DNA of 64,000 nucleotides. Source: JAIEOG01 sp964519985 (GTDB lineage: Bacteria > Bdellovibrionota > FAC87 > UBA2466). Shown here piece by piece: positions 7,526 to 16,602 of the stretch (position 1 is its first letter; every line of letters begins with the position of its first letter). Made by a program: the position numbers and the translations under genes. The notes beneath the pieces are model-generated. The model was not told where the DNA came from. It searched no databases and worked only from the letters and a program-made list of their open reading frames with translations. The stretch spans positions 1 to 64,000 of the forward strand of contig CAZFMF010000009.1 in NCBI GenBank assembly GCA_964519985.1, written 5' to 3'.

Positions 7526-8514
7526 TGCGCCTCCTCGGAAAGCACAAAATGGCTCGGTCGGCCGTCGCGGGAAACGAGCTGCGCTCCAAGGGATTCTGCG
7601 TGCTGACGTTTCATCAGCCGATAGCGTCCCTGAACCTCGACCGCAACGCTATGCCAAGCCGTCAGCCACTCGTCGCGCGTTTCCATGAGGTGAATGCCGA
7701 TCTTTCGGCTGCCGCAGGCTTGGGGATGAATCGACAACCGAACCGCCTCGGGAAAATGTTGGGCGAGCAAACCATCCCAAGCTTGGCTGCGCTGAATCAC
7801 GGCATAGGCGCGCCGCCGGCATTCCTTTTGTAGTGCCGTTCGGCTGACGGCCATATTGGGGCGCAGCGCATCTTCGAGTAGAAAACGGGTAATCCCGCAG
7901 TACAACCGCCGCGCATCGTCGTTCACTCGGACTTCTTCCTGCACCGTTTCAATCCGTTCGCCATAGCCCTCCATTAAACGCGAACGCATTTCATCGAATC
8001 GACAGCTTCTAAACACATTATCGAGATTAAAGGTGGCGAGATTCTGCGTTCCCAGTTCGGCGATCAGTTCATTGAGATCTTGCTGATAGAGGGTGATGTC
8101 ATTGTCCGCAATTCTCACGACATCGTTGAAGACCCGGCCGTCGGAACAAAGGATGATCCGTGCTCCCGGCGCGTAGATCTTTTGGATGTCCTGGCATAAC
8201 GCATTGATGAAAGCGAGCGATTGGCGTTCCGCCATATCGGGCCGCGTGCCTAACACTTTCGCTGGGTTCGGGGATTTGCCCGGGAACGCCGGTAAAATGA
8301 ACGTAACGGCATGGTTGCGTTCGATGGCGGTCAGAACTCGGCCAATCTGGGGCTCGGTACATGCGGAGCACGCGTTTTGTGCACAAGCTTCCTGCCCCGA
8401 AGGCAAGCGGCGGTGCCGTAGGACGAGACCGAGAATTTTCAGGGCCAGGTCTCTTCGCGAAACGACTTCGAGGAGGTGTTCTCCCCCTTTGTAGAATGTG
8501 ATGTCGCCGAGCAT
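7522..8514 (-). CDS. pvcA: Isonitrile (isocyanide) synthase, PvcA/DIT1 family
   Basis: 330 residues from the ATG at 8514, preceded by GGGGGAA; a GTG at 8538 gives 338 residues. Motifs of the PvcA/IsnA family are plain: LPAFPGKSPNPAKVLGTRPD, AERQSLAFINALC, and YAPGARIILCSDGRVFNDVV. These enzymes replace the amino group of tyrosine or tryptophan with an isonitrile, using ribulose-5-phosphate as carbon donor. It is the first gene of the operon and overlaps the oxygenase by 4 bases. Whether the substrate is Tyr or Trp is not decided by what I can see. Confidence 0.93.
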   Translation of the reverse strand: MLGDITFYKGGEHLLEVVSRRDLALKILGLVLRHRRLPSGQEACAQNACSACTEPQIGRVLTAIERNHAVTFILPAFPGKSPNPAKVLGTRPDMAERQSLAFINALCQDIQKIYAPGARIILCSDGRVFNDVVRIADNDITLYQQDLNELIAELGTQNLATFNLDNVFRSCRFDEMRSRLMEGYGERIETVQEEVRVNDDARRLYCGITRFLLEDALRPNMAVSRTALQKECRRRAYAVIQRSQAWDGLLAQHFPEAVRLSIHPQACGSRKIGIHLMETRDEWLTAWHSVAVEVQGRYRLMKRQHAESLGAQLVSRDGRPSHFVLSEEAQ

Positions 8515-8619
8515 TAGCGCTTCCCCCAGTGTTACCACCAGGTTAACGCCCGCTGAGCTATAAGCAGAAATTGAAGGTGCGAATGGGGCTCATAGACCGG
8601 ATTTATATCTTAAACGGGA

Positions 8620-10143
8620 CTATTTTCTTTTCACTATGCGATCGATTTCCGAAGTGATCCCGGATTCAGTGAGAAACCCTAAGACCAGCTCTCGTGCGCT
8701 TGAGTGCGTGGCATCTAGAGCTAGTGCCTTTTCTAAATATTTTTTCTGCGCTAGGAGAACCGACTTTGAGAGCTTTGGATTGTATTTCACCACCGGGTGT
8801 TCCGACCAGCGCATGAGCAGGACGGGTAAAAATGCGTTGTGGTGATCATTGAAACCGGGACGCGGCTCAAAATCCTCCTGTTGCCAATGGCCAATCACTC
8901 TTTGCACCAGAGGTCGCAATTCAGAACCTTCGTGATCCTGCTTTAGTTCTTTAGCTGATTTCCTAAACCACAATTTCGCTAGGGCATCCGGTAAGTGTCC
9001 CTCGTTTTCCTGGACGAACTTAAGAGCGTCCGCTTTGGAAATAGGGAAATCCTGGTGCTTGAGGGTGTGCTTTATTCCGTCGGCGATCTCTTGATACCCC
9101 AAACCTTCCGATGCTTTCCAGTCTGGGTGGCGAAGCTCGAAACCCCACAAGGAATTATCCGTATAGGTGTCGTGACCTCGTATACCGACATTTTTTTCCT
9201 TCAGTGAAGTTCCAAGCGGGGGATTTTCTCCACGTTCTAAAGCCTGGAAATACAAGAAAGCTTTTTTTACTGACGCCTGGTCCAGGTAATCAAAAATGGG
9301 AGGATCGGAAGGATTTTTGTCTGGCACCCGGCCAGGAGCAATGCCCTGATTTTCCCCCTCGATCAGCATCGCTAGCTCGGCCATCTGATGGTAAAGAGTC
9401 AGGATAGCGGCCCCCACGTTGGCTTCAAATCCTTCCGCCCGCAGCGTGTTGAAAAACTCGGTCGGAATTTTATCCGGAATATGTTGATGGTCCCCGGACA
9501 ATTTCAATTTCGAGGGGCTTCGGAGAAGAGCGTCGGTAACTTCGCTAGCAAAGGTCGCTATCTCTCTCCGAAGGACCGAAGGTTTCGTCCCCCGAAAATG
9601 CAACTCAAGAAGTCTGGATGGAGAAATTTTTCCGCCGGAACCATATTCCACTCTGGGGAGGAGAAATCCGGTCAAGTCGATTTCGTACTCTTGATTTGCT
9701 TTGTAACTCTGACCCAGAAATTCGAAGTCATTTTTGGGACGGATGCGAATTCTATCCTTCATCTTGAAGCCAGGAATGGCTCGGGACGCTTCAAAGTCAT
9801 GGTCCTCGGACACATACCAAAGGAGTCGTTTTTGAAGGTCAGGTTGGAGATCTTCCCAAGAAACGTCCAAGATCTGCAGTGGGCGTAGAGCGGGAAATGC
9901 CTCCACTAAAAAGTCGGGAATTTGCTTTGTCTTTTTGTATCTAGATGCGGCCAGAAGGGCCCCGGAAACTTTTCCATCCGTGGTGGTCATGAGTTCCACC
10001 AGCGCCTCCGTACGAACGAGTTCGATCTCGCGGGCCACTTGCTGGCCGGCCAACATAGCGGGGTCGCATTTGCGCGGTATCACTGCGGTCGCCATGGAAT
10101 GCAGCGTCAAAAAAAGAACAGCTGACCAGAGTATTTGGGGCAT
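8620..10143 (-). CDS. Large secreted protein of unknown function
   Basis: 507 residues. The ATG at 10143 opens a signal peptide (QILWSAVLFLTLHSMATA). The mature part is rich in Lys/Glu/Leu and mixes beta-like segments (residues 130-210) with helical repeats at the C-terminus (ALALDATHSSARELVLGFL). There are few cysteines and no metal or catalytic motif that I recognise. It lies 105 bases upstream of the pvcA start on the same strand, so read-through into the isonitrile operon is possible. It is divergent from the gene at 10244. Family not recognised. Confidence 0.65.
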   Translation of the reverse strand: MPQILWSAVLFLTLHSMATAVIPRKCDPAMLAGQQVAREIELVRTEALVELMTTTDGKVSGALLAASRYKKTKQIPDFLVEAFPALRPLQILDVSWEDLQPDLQKRLLWYVSEDHDFEASRAIPGFKMKDRIRIRPKNDFEFLGQSYKANQEYEIDLTGFLLPRVEYGSGGKISPSRLLELHFRGTKPSVLRREIATFASEVTDALLRSPSKLKLSGDHQHIPDKIPTEFFNTLRAEGFEANVGAAILTLYHQMAELAMLIEGENQGIAPGRVPDKNPSDPPIFDYLDQASVKKAFLYFQALERGENPPLGTSLKEKNVGIRGHDTYTDNSLWGFELRHPDWKASEGLGYQEIADGIKHTLKHQDFPISKADALKFVQENEGHLPDALAKLWFRKSAKELKQDHEGSELRPLVQRVIGHWQQEDFEPRPGFNDHHNAFLPVLLMRWSEHPVVKYNPKLSKSVLLAQKKYLEKALALDATHSSARELVLGFLTESGITSEIDRIVKRK

Positions 10144-10243
10144 GGGCGGTACCTTCTACGATTCCGACCATTCTACTAGGCTGGGTACGCACTTCACACT
10201 GCAGTGTCCCACCAGAACCGGATTTGTTTGCCGATAAAGATAG

Positions 10244-11872
10244 GTGCAAGTGTTTCTTCGACAATTCCAGGGGCACGTCGTGCTCGCATTGTTCCTGGCG
10301 ATTGGTTCTAGCGCTTTCGCGGAGGTCGTCGCCGAAGAGCCGATCGATTTCCTAGAGGCAACGGCAGAGACCCATAGCTTCGTGAATCCCAATGAAACCC
10401 GCCCTCTCGAAGCAGTGCCGATCTATGAGTTGGGAACCGGGGGTATCTATGTCGCCGTCGGCACGGAACGGGGGTTTGTCGGGGCCGCGTTGTCGGGTGC
10501 CAGCCGATTGGTCTTGATCGATCGAGATCCGGATGTGGTGCGTTTCAACCGAATTAACGTGGCGCTGTTGAGGATTGCCAAGGACCGCCAAGAGTACCTG
10601 GCCCTTCGCAAATCGTTTTCCACCGAGCAATGGCAAGATCGGGTGGCTGGTCTTGGGCCGGACGATCCGACTCGTCGGCTCCTATCTGATCCGAACGCCT
10701 GGATATGGTGGGAAGGTAAAGTTCGAAAATCCCAGAGCACATTTCCGATTTTCGTCGGAGACAAAGCCCCGGGCGCGGGGGAGTTTAAGGGGGCGCTTTA
10801 CCCTTTGGACGAACCGCTTTTTCAGCATCTGAGTAGTCTGGCCAAGGAAGATAAAATTGAATCGCACCAAGTTAACTTAGAGAACTTAGGAGCGCTCTCC
10901 GATTTTACCGATAAACTCTACACCGCGGCGCCCAAAGAGCGCTTGGGTGTCCTTGATTTAGCCAATGTATGGGACCACGATTATCTCGGCGGCATACGAT
11001 CCGGCAAAGTGATCGAGACTTTTCGGAAGCTCAGTAAGCCCGAATCCGTAATCATGTTTACGAGTGGATGGTTAGGGGAAAACAACACCAACCGTTGGCA
11101 CTACTTTGGAGCAAGGCTGTCGGATCTAGATCGGAAGAAGAAGGCGACAGGTTTCAAGTTTGAAGAAGTCGTTGGGATGTGGGAATTGGGAGTCACTTCG
11201 TTTGGGGTTGTGGGTCGCTCCATTGGAAAACACGATTTAGATGCCTTAGAAGTTCTTCCACCTAAACAGATGGCGGCGCTCCTACGGCCCAGAAATACTG
11301 AGGCACGCGAAACTCTGGTGGAACTTTCCAGGCGAGGACAAGTGGATCGCACCTTGCTCCGGGGTCCTTTGTTGGAAGACAGCGAAGGCTGGGCAAACCT
11401 ACCCGAAGGACCGGCAGCCGTGGAGCTACTGATGTCACGCCCAGGTAATCACGACGCTGTCGTCAATAGCCTATTGAGTGACCCTCATTGGGCCGCTTGC
11501 CCGCGATTTGAAAAGTGGATGGACACGCTACTCCTACGCCCTGAACTCTATGACGATATAGTCAGCGCGCTCGCCCGACACGCAAACCTACCCAACGCAG
11601 CTAGGTGGATTGAGCGTATTATCGATCATCCGCATCTTCCCGATTCCGTAGCTGAAACCCTTTCCGACACCGTATTTGGTGTTAAAGGACAAAGCTGGGG
11701 CGAAAATCCGGACGGACTTCGTTTACTAGATCGTCTGACGTCTCGTACCGACCTTCCGTTGCCGGTGCGTGAAGACCTTCTTCGCTTGAGAAAAATGTCT
11801 CATTGGAAGCAAGGCGATCCCAAATGTGACTATTCTGGACTCACAGAAAACAATGACAAAGGGGGCGGATAA
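10244..11872 (+). CDS. Secreted protein with a methyltransferase-like Rossmann core
   Basis: 542 residues from a GTG at 10244; a GTG at 10250 is an alternative. A signal peptide (LALFLAIGSSAFA) precedes a segment reading ELGTGGIYVAVGTERGFVGA then LVLIDRDPDVVRFNRINVALL. Its glycine-rich turn and acidic strand end look like an S-adenosylmethionine-type fold, and it resembles the LIC_10091 family of secreted proteins. The C-terminal 220 residues are helical. An exported SAM enzyme would be unusual, since SAM is cytosolic, so the domain may bind something else. A 9-bp hairpin overlaps its stop. Function unknown. Confidence 0.65.
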   Translation: MQVFLRQFQGHVVLALFLAIGSSAFAEVVAEEPIDFLEATAETHSFVNPNETRPLEAVPIYELGTGGIYVAVGTERGFVGAALSGASRLVLIDRDPDVVRFNRINVALLRIAKDRQEYLALRKSFSTEQWQDRVAGLGPDDPTRRLLSDPNAWIWWEGKVRKSQSTFPIFVGDKAPGAGEFKGALYPLDEPLFQHLSSLAKEDKIESHQVNLENLGALSDFTDKLYTAAPKERLGVLDLANVWDHDYLGGIRSGKVIETFRKLSKPESVIMFTSGWLGENNTNRWHYFGARLSDLDRKKKATGFKFEEVVGMWELGVTSFGVVGRSIGKHDLDALEVLPPKQMAALLRPRNTEARETLVELSRRGQVDRTLLRGPLLEDSEGWANLPEGPAAVELLMSRPGNHDAVVNSLLSDPHWAACPRFEKWMDTLLLRPELYDDIVSALARHANLPNAARWIERIIDHPHLPDSVAETLSDTVFGVKGQSWGENPDGLRLLDRLTSRTDLPLPVREDLLRLRKMSHWKQGDPKCDYSGLTENNDKGGG

Positions 11873-11890
11873 ATCTCCAACTTATCCGCC
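11864..11890 (+). terminator. Hairpin overlapping the stop codon
   Basis: GGCGGATAA (11864-11872) and TTATCCGCC (11882-11890) pair perfectly over 9 bp around a 9-base loop. The left arm contains the TAA stop of the preceding gene. No clear T-run follows, so efficiency is uncertain. Confidence 0.45.
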
Positions 11891-11991
11891 TACTCGATTT
11901 ACTTGCAAACCATCTTCGCCGGCATCTGCATCCGGATCGACAAAGGCCGGCGCTCGGGGAATGCGATGGCCCAGGTGTCCCTTTGAATTGA

Positions 11992-12456
11992 TCAATGTTC
12001 AAGAAGGTCTTTTGAAACGCGTGGCTCCCTAGTGGAAGTGGTCATCTCGGGAAACGCCGTCTTTCCTCGGTATTTCGGCAGGCAATCTTGGCTGGATATC
12101 CAAGTCACCCGCTCTTCGTAACTAAAATGTCGGTCCGGTGCGGCCATTGAAGGATCGTCAAGGGTCGCCAGGGGAAAATACACACACGAGTTTTCGCAAT
12201 CGTATTTCATCAGCGTCGGGGAGCCGCAGTTCCGACAAAACATACGCACCGCCCCCGGGGATGATTCGTATTGTGCCAGAAAACCATCGCCCCTCAAGAT
12301 TCGAAACTTGTCGGTCGAAACTCGGCCCCAGCTTACAAATGCGCTGCTGTGAGCTCTCCGACAGGATTCACAGTGGCAATGGGCCGCCGAGTCAATTGGT
12401 AAAGTCAGCTCGTATTGAACCGACCGGCAAAGACATCGGCCTCGGATTTTTTCCAT
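11992..12456 (-). CDS. GFA family (glutathione-dependent formaldehyde-activating-like) protein
   Basis: 154 residues. It starts GRCLCRSVQYEL and has the zinc-binding cysteines in CHCESCRRAH and FCRNCGSPT, which define the GFA/CENP-V fold. Biochemical roles in the family vary and formaldehyde activation is not general. It is a stand-alone gene between a secreted unknown and the signalling block, with no adjacent formaldehyde genes. The C-terminus after WISSQDCLPKYRG is a little longer than typical. Family assignment is firm; function is not. Confidence 0.85.
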   Translation of the reverse strand: MEKIRGRCLCRSVQYELTLPIDSAAHCHCESCRRAHSSAFVSWGRVSTDKFRILRGDGFLAQYESSPGAVRMFCRNCGSPTLMKYDCENSCVYFPLATLDDPSMAAPDRHFSYEERVTWISSQDCLPKYRGKTAFPEMTTSTREPRVSKDLLEH

Positions 12457-12622
12457 ACGAGTGTCAGGGAATCACTAGACGGGTCGGTATTCAATCTCTC
12501 TTGCGAGAGACGGTTGGTGTCATTTGGGTGGTCCTGGACCATTTTTCCGAGAGTCGGTGATCCTTGACATCATTTCGTGCCCAGAAGCCCCTCCGGTGAA
12601 AGCGCTAGGTTACACTAAGTCT

Positions 12623-13045
12623 CTACGGTGTCACCGCGTTGGACCAGTAGTGGACTAAGAGCTCAATCAGGCGTTTGAAGTCAGGCATTTCGAGAGGCTT
12701 TTGGAGATAGGCGCTGGCTTGGAGATCGTAACTATCCACAATATCTCGCGGAGCATTCGAGGTGGTTAAGACAATGACCGGTATGCGTTTCCATTGGGCG
12801 TGGGACTTCATCTCCTTGAGCACCTCTAAACCGCTTTTGCGGGGTAGGTTCAAGTCTAAGATGGTTAGATTTGGGGGGCCGTTATCGGGATCATTGCTTT
12901 GGTTGCGCAGAAACTCGATAGCTTCGACTCCGTCTTTGACGCAGTTCAGGTGAACGTCCGTGTCTAGTCCCTTTAATACGAACTTAAAAAGGTGCGAGTC
13001 TGCGTCACGATCTTCGGCCAAGAGAATGCTGAAAGACTTTTTCAT
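12623..13045 (-). CDS. Single-domain response regulator (Rcp1-like)
   Basis: 140 residues, receiver domain only. The acidic pocket is in LLAEDRDAD, the phospho-acceptor is Asp64 (LTILDLNLP), and the switch Thr and Lys are in VLTTSN and YLQKPLE. The pattern NLTILDLNLPRKSGLEVL is that of Rcp1-like regulators, usually paired with phytochrome or sensor kinases and lacking an output domain. It is the last gene of a long minus-strand operon and overlaps the receiver-kinase upstream by 4 bases, so that protein is its likely phosphodonor. Confidence 0.92.
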   Translation of the reverse strand: MKKSFSILLAEDRDADSHLFKFVLKGLDTDVHLNCVKDGVEAIEFLRNQSNDPDNGPPNLTILDLNLPRKSGLEVLKEMKSHAQWKRIPVIVLTTSNAPRDIVDSYDLQASAYLQKPLEMPDFKRLIELLVHYWSNAVTP

Positions 13046-14172
13046 TTTGAGGGACCACGCTTCGAAAAAGTGAAGTGAAAGGTGGATCCTTCTCCGAGTT
13101 TCGATTCGACCCAGATTTGCCCCCCGTGCAATTCAACGACTTTCTTCGAGATGGCGAGGCCAATACCACTGCCCTCGACCCCGCCGATGCTGTGGCATCG
13201 TTGAAAGGCCATGAAGATCTTTTCAAAGTAGTCGGGTTCGATTCCAATTCCATTATCACTCACACTAATCTGCCAATCCGCATCGTTTGCTTCGGCCGAG
13301 ATTCGCACTTCGGCGCTACGCTCCCGATTTCGAAATTTGTAAGCATTTTGGATGAGGTTTTGAAAGAGCTGCTTGATCTCCAGGGGATGACCTAAGACGG
13401 TGGGAAGATCCTCGCAAATCACCGTTATTTGATCCTCCGGAACAATTCGCATCTCCAGGCACTCCCGAACGACTTCCTTCAGATCTACTGTCTCCAGCTC
13501 CGTCTCGTTGCGGCCGACTCGAGAGTAGGCAAGCAAACTTTCCACTAGGACTTTCATTTCTCGGGTTCCCCGCAAAAGAAAGTCGAGGTATTCGGCGAGT
13601 TCGGGCTTTTCCGACACGTCTACGTTGTTGCGCACTAATTCGGAAAAAGAAGCAATGGTTCTAAGCGGCGCTTGAAGATCGTGAGAAGCGACGAAGGCAA
13701 AGGCCTGGAGTTCTTCGTTGGATCGGCGCAAATCGGCCAACGTGTCCTTTAGATTTTGTTCCGCCTGAAACTTTTCGATATGGGAGTGCTTGCGTTCTAG
13801 CGCGCTTGCAATGGCCGACGGTAGACGGGAGAGTCGGTCCTTGATCACGTAATCCCATGCTCCCGCCTTCATGCACTCCACAGCGGTTTCATCCGACAAA
13901 GTTCCGGTAATTAGAATAACGGGTAGGCAGGGGCTCTTCGATTTCACTAGATGAATGGCATCGAGCCCGGTGAACTGATTGCCGATGGTGTAGTCGGATA
14001 GAACGATATCGGGTGAGAACTCGGAAAGTTCTTTAGTGAATGCCTCTCGATTCTGGACGTGCTTTGCTACAAAAGCGAGTTTGGAGTTTTTCAGCGCGCG
14101 AGTAATGAGTTCGGCATCGTTGTTATTGTCATCCACCATCAGAATGCGAATTTCATTTCCAGCGGTATTCAT
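13042..14172 (-). CDS. Receiver-histidine kinase hybrid (REC-HisKA-HATPase)
   Basis: 376 residues. The N-terminal receiver has phospho-acceptor Asp60 (DIVLSDYTIG). A coiled linker leads to a dimerisation helix with His164 (VASHDLQAPL), and an ATPase domain with NLIQNAYKF, DNGIGI and GSGIGLAI boxes. There is no membrane segment, so it is a cytosolic kinase whose input is phosphorylation of its own receiver. Four-base overlaps join it to receivers on both sides, suggesting a phosphorelay chain within the operon. Partner specificity is inferred from order only. Confidence 0.92.
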   Translation of the reverse strand: MNTAGNEIRILMVDDNNNDAELITRALKNSKLAFVAKHVQNREAFTKELSEFSPDIVLSDYTIGNQFTGLDAIHLVKSKSPCLPVILITGTLSDETAVECMKAGAWDYVIKDRLSRLPSAIASALERKHSHIEKFQAEQNLKDTLADLRRSNEELQAFAFVASHDLQAPLRTIASFSELVRNNVDVSEKPELAEYLDFLLRGTREMKVLVESLLAYSRVGRNETELETVDLKEVVRECLEMRIVPEDQITVICEDLPTVLGHPLEIKQLFQNLIQNAYKFRNRERSAEVRISAEANDADWQISVSDNGIGIEPDYFEKIFMAFQRCHSIGGVEGSGIGLAISKKVVELHGGQIWVESKLGEGSTFHFTFSKRGPSK

Positions 14173-14633
14173 TTGCGTGGTCCGTTCTTCGGTGGGGGTT
14201 CATTCAACTGCAGCCAGTAAGCGACCACACTGGAAACGGCCTCGCTATACTCATCAAAATCGATTGGCTTTACGATATAGCTGTTGGCACCCAATCGATA
14301 GGAATCCTCGACATCTTTTCCTTCTTTAGAGGATGTCAACATCACGACCGGAATTTTCCTCGTGCGCATGTCCGACTTGATTTTCTGGAGGATTTCCAGG
14401 CCGCTCACTTTGGGCAGCTTCAAATCGAGGATAATGACTCGCGGAGGGATGTCGCTATTGCGGTGAATGTAATCCCCGGCGCAGAAAAGAAAATCCAACG
14501 CCTCCGCTCCATTTTTTAGATGGAAAATCTGGTACGGGAAGTTCCTTCGTTTTAACGCCCGTATGGTAATTTCCGCATCCTCGGGCCGGTCTTCAACTAG
14601 AAGAACTTCAGCCGAATCCATCTTTTGTGCCAT
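14169..14633 (-). CDS. Single-domain response regulator (Rcp1-like)
   Basis: 154 residues from the ATG at 14633; an upstream in-frame start would lie inside the kinase gene and adds residues unlike a receiver. LLVEDRPEDAEI, the phospho-acceptor Asp in VIILDLKLPKVSG, and MLTSSKEG and YIVKPIDF mark an Rcp1-like receiver with no output domain. It overlaps the preceding kinase gene by 26 bases and the following one by 4, so it is translated between two receiver-kinases and may shuttle phosphate between them. The shuttle role is an inference. Confidence 0.9.
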   Translation of the reverse strand: MAQKMDSAEVLLVEDRPEDAEITIRALKRRNFPYQIFHLKNGAEALDFLFCAGDYIHRNSDIPPRVIILDLKLPKVSGLEILQKIKSDMRTRKIPVVMLTSSKEGKDVEDSYRLGANSYIVKPIDFDEYSEAVSSVVAYWLQLNEPPPKNGPRK

Positions 14634-16602
14634 TCTTTTTCCCCTCAGAAGAAAGCGTGAAATAGAAAGCAGCCCCTTGGTCGACCTTCCCCTCCGCCCA
14701 AACGCGTCCCCCGTGTCGCTCAACCACCCGTTTAACAATCGCGAGGCCCACGCCCGTACCCTCAAATTCATTCATATCGTGGAGGCGCTGAAAGACCCCA
14801 AAAAGCTTGTTCGCATATTGCATGTCGAATCCGGCGCCATTGTCCTTTATATAAAAGACGATCTCGTCCCCTTCGGGCGCACTTCCAATCTCGATCACCG
14901 GATTTTTTCTGTGACCGGTGAACTTCAACGCATTTGAAATCAGGTTGGTAAAGACGTGCCGAAGCATGGAAGGATCCCCATAGACTTTATCTAACGGCTT
15001 CAAAGTCACGGATACCGGTCGATTGGGATCGGAGGGCTTGAGGGTATCGACGACGCTCTGGACCAGGTCCGTCAAATCGACCTCGGACTTTTGAAACGTC
15101 GCTTTGCCGACCCGCGAAAAGGCCAGAAGGTCGTTAATCAGCGTACCCATTTCACGGGTTCGATCACAAATGACTTTCAGCAGTCGTTGGCCCTCGGTAT
15201 CAAGGACATGGGAATATTCTCCGAGTAGAATTTTTGAAAAGCCATCGATCGCTCGCAACGGGGCCCGGAGGTCATGGGAGACCGAATAGCTAAAAGAATC
15301 CAGTTCTCGGTTCGCGTTTTCCAACTGTTCCAGAAGCTTTGCCTGGGTCTCCATTGTAATCCTGTTGGCGGCGGCCTCCGCAAAGTCCCGCGCCTTAGCG
15401 GCCAGTTCCTCTCGGATGCGCCGATTTTCGACCTCAAATTGTTTTCGGCGGATTTGCGCACGTACCCGGGCTCGAAGCACTTCAAACTCGCTTGATTTGG
15501 AGATGTAGTCGTCCGCCCCGGCATTGAAACCCTCCAGCATTGCTTCGGCGTCATCCTTTGCGGTTAACAATAGAAGCGGGATGTCGCGCAGGTGCGGAAT
15601 GGCTTTGATGCGCCGGCATGTTTCGGGTCCGGAAAGACCCGGCATGACGACATCAAGTAAGATGCAGTCGGCGGTTTGAATGGCGAGCAAATCCAGCGCC
15701 TCCTGTCCGGACCGTGCCAGGATGATTTCGTAGCCCTCTACCTGTACCTCCTCGACCAATCGGTTAAGGTAGGTGGGGCTATCATCCACGGCCAGGAGCG
15801 TCTTGGGACTAAAAAGACTTTTCTCCAATATCGGTTGAACCGGGGTATGTCCGGATCGCAGAACTAAAGCGACCCGCGTGAGCAGGACCGTGAGCTCTTC
15901 GTCTTTTCGAACGAAAATGTCCGCGCCGGCGTCTAGGGCGAGGAGTTCATCCTTTTGGTCCCCCGAAGCGGTTAACACGAAACACGGAGTGCTTCGAAGG
16001 GACGAATCGGATCGAATGCGGCGAACTACGGTGGCGCCATCGATTCCGGGAAGATTTCCATCCACAACAATCACAGCCGGATGGGAGTGGGCGGCAACGC
16101 GGAGTCCCTGCTCTCCGGTCTCGGCGAGCAAGACTTGATACCCGGCGGATTCGAAAAGGGTTTTCAGCGATTCGCGATAGGTGCGACTATCATCAATTAC
16201 CAAGATCCTTGCGGCGGCAGAAGAAGGAGTGTTCCGATCGATCGCGGCGGTCAGCTCTTTGGCTCGAGCAATGAGGTACGATCGATCATAGGGTTTTCCC
16301 ACGTAGTTGGCCGCGCCAATCGAAAGTCCGCGCACCCGATTGTGCACCTCCGTCTCCGTCGACAGCACCATCGTGGGGATCTTGGCCGTCTCCGGTTTGC
16401 TTTTGAGTTCCTTAATAAAATCGATGCCATCCGCGTCGGGCAAGAGCACGTCGAGCACAATGAGGTGAAAAGAACTCTTCGACAATTCCGTGCGCGCGGC
16501 GGCGGCCGTCTCGCACAGAGTGGGTAAAAACCCCTCCGTTTCGAACGCGTCTTTCAGATCCATCCGGATTGTCAGACTGTCGTCGACAATGAGCACTTTC
16601 AC
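14608..16602 (-). CDS. Triple-receiver hybrid histidine kinase
   Basis: 664 residues, no membrane segment. Three consecutive receiver domains (Asp51, Asp181 and Asp317 as phospho-acceptors) precede a coiled coil and a kinase core with His443 (VSHDLRAPLRAIDGF), NLISNALKF, DNGAGFD and GTGVGLAIV. The layout suggests that several inputs converge on one kinase. It overlaps cheB by 4 bases at its start, tying it to the chemosensory genes, where CheA could phosphorylate its receivers. That connection is inferred from gene order. Confidence 0.92.
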   Translation of the reverse strand: MKVLIVDDSLTIRMDLKDAFETEGFLPTLCETAAAARTELSKSSFHLIVLDVLLPDADGIDFIKELKSKPETAKIPTMVLSTETEVHNRVRGLSIGAANYVGKPYDRSYLIARAKELTAAIDRNTPSSAAARILVIDDSRTYRESLKTLFESAGYQVLLAETGEQGLRVAAHSHPAVIVVDGNLPGIDGATVVRRIRSDSSLRSTPCFVLTASGDQKDELLALDAGADIFVRKDEELTVLLTRVALVLRSGHTPVQPILEKSLFSPKTLLAVDDSPTYLNRLVEEVQVEGYEIILARSGQEALDLLAIQTADCILLDVVMPGLSGPETCRRIKAIPHLRDIPLLLLTAKDDAEAMLEGFNAGADDYISKSSEFEVLRARVRAQIRRKQFEVENRRIREELAAKARDFAEAAANRITMETQAKLLEQLENANRELDSFSYSVSHDLRAPLRAIDGFSKILLGEYSHVLDTEGQRLLKVICDRTREMGTLINDLLAFSRVGKATFQKSEVDLTDLVQSVVDTLKPSDPNRPVSVTLKPLDKVYGDPSMLRHVFTNLISNALKFTGHRKNPVIEIGSAPEGDEIVFYIKDNGAGFDMQYANKLFGVFQRLHDMNEFEGTGVGLAIVKRVVERHGGRVWAEGKVDQGAAFYFTLSSEGKKNGTKDGFG

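Noticed and set aside
12138..12560. Plus-strand frame opposite the GFA gene
   Set aside because: It lies antisense to a well-supported family member and carries no recognisable motif.
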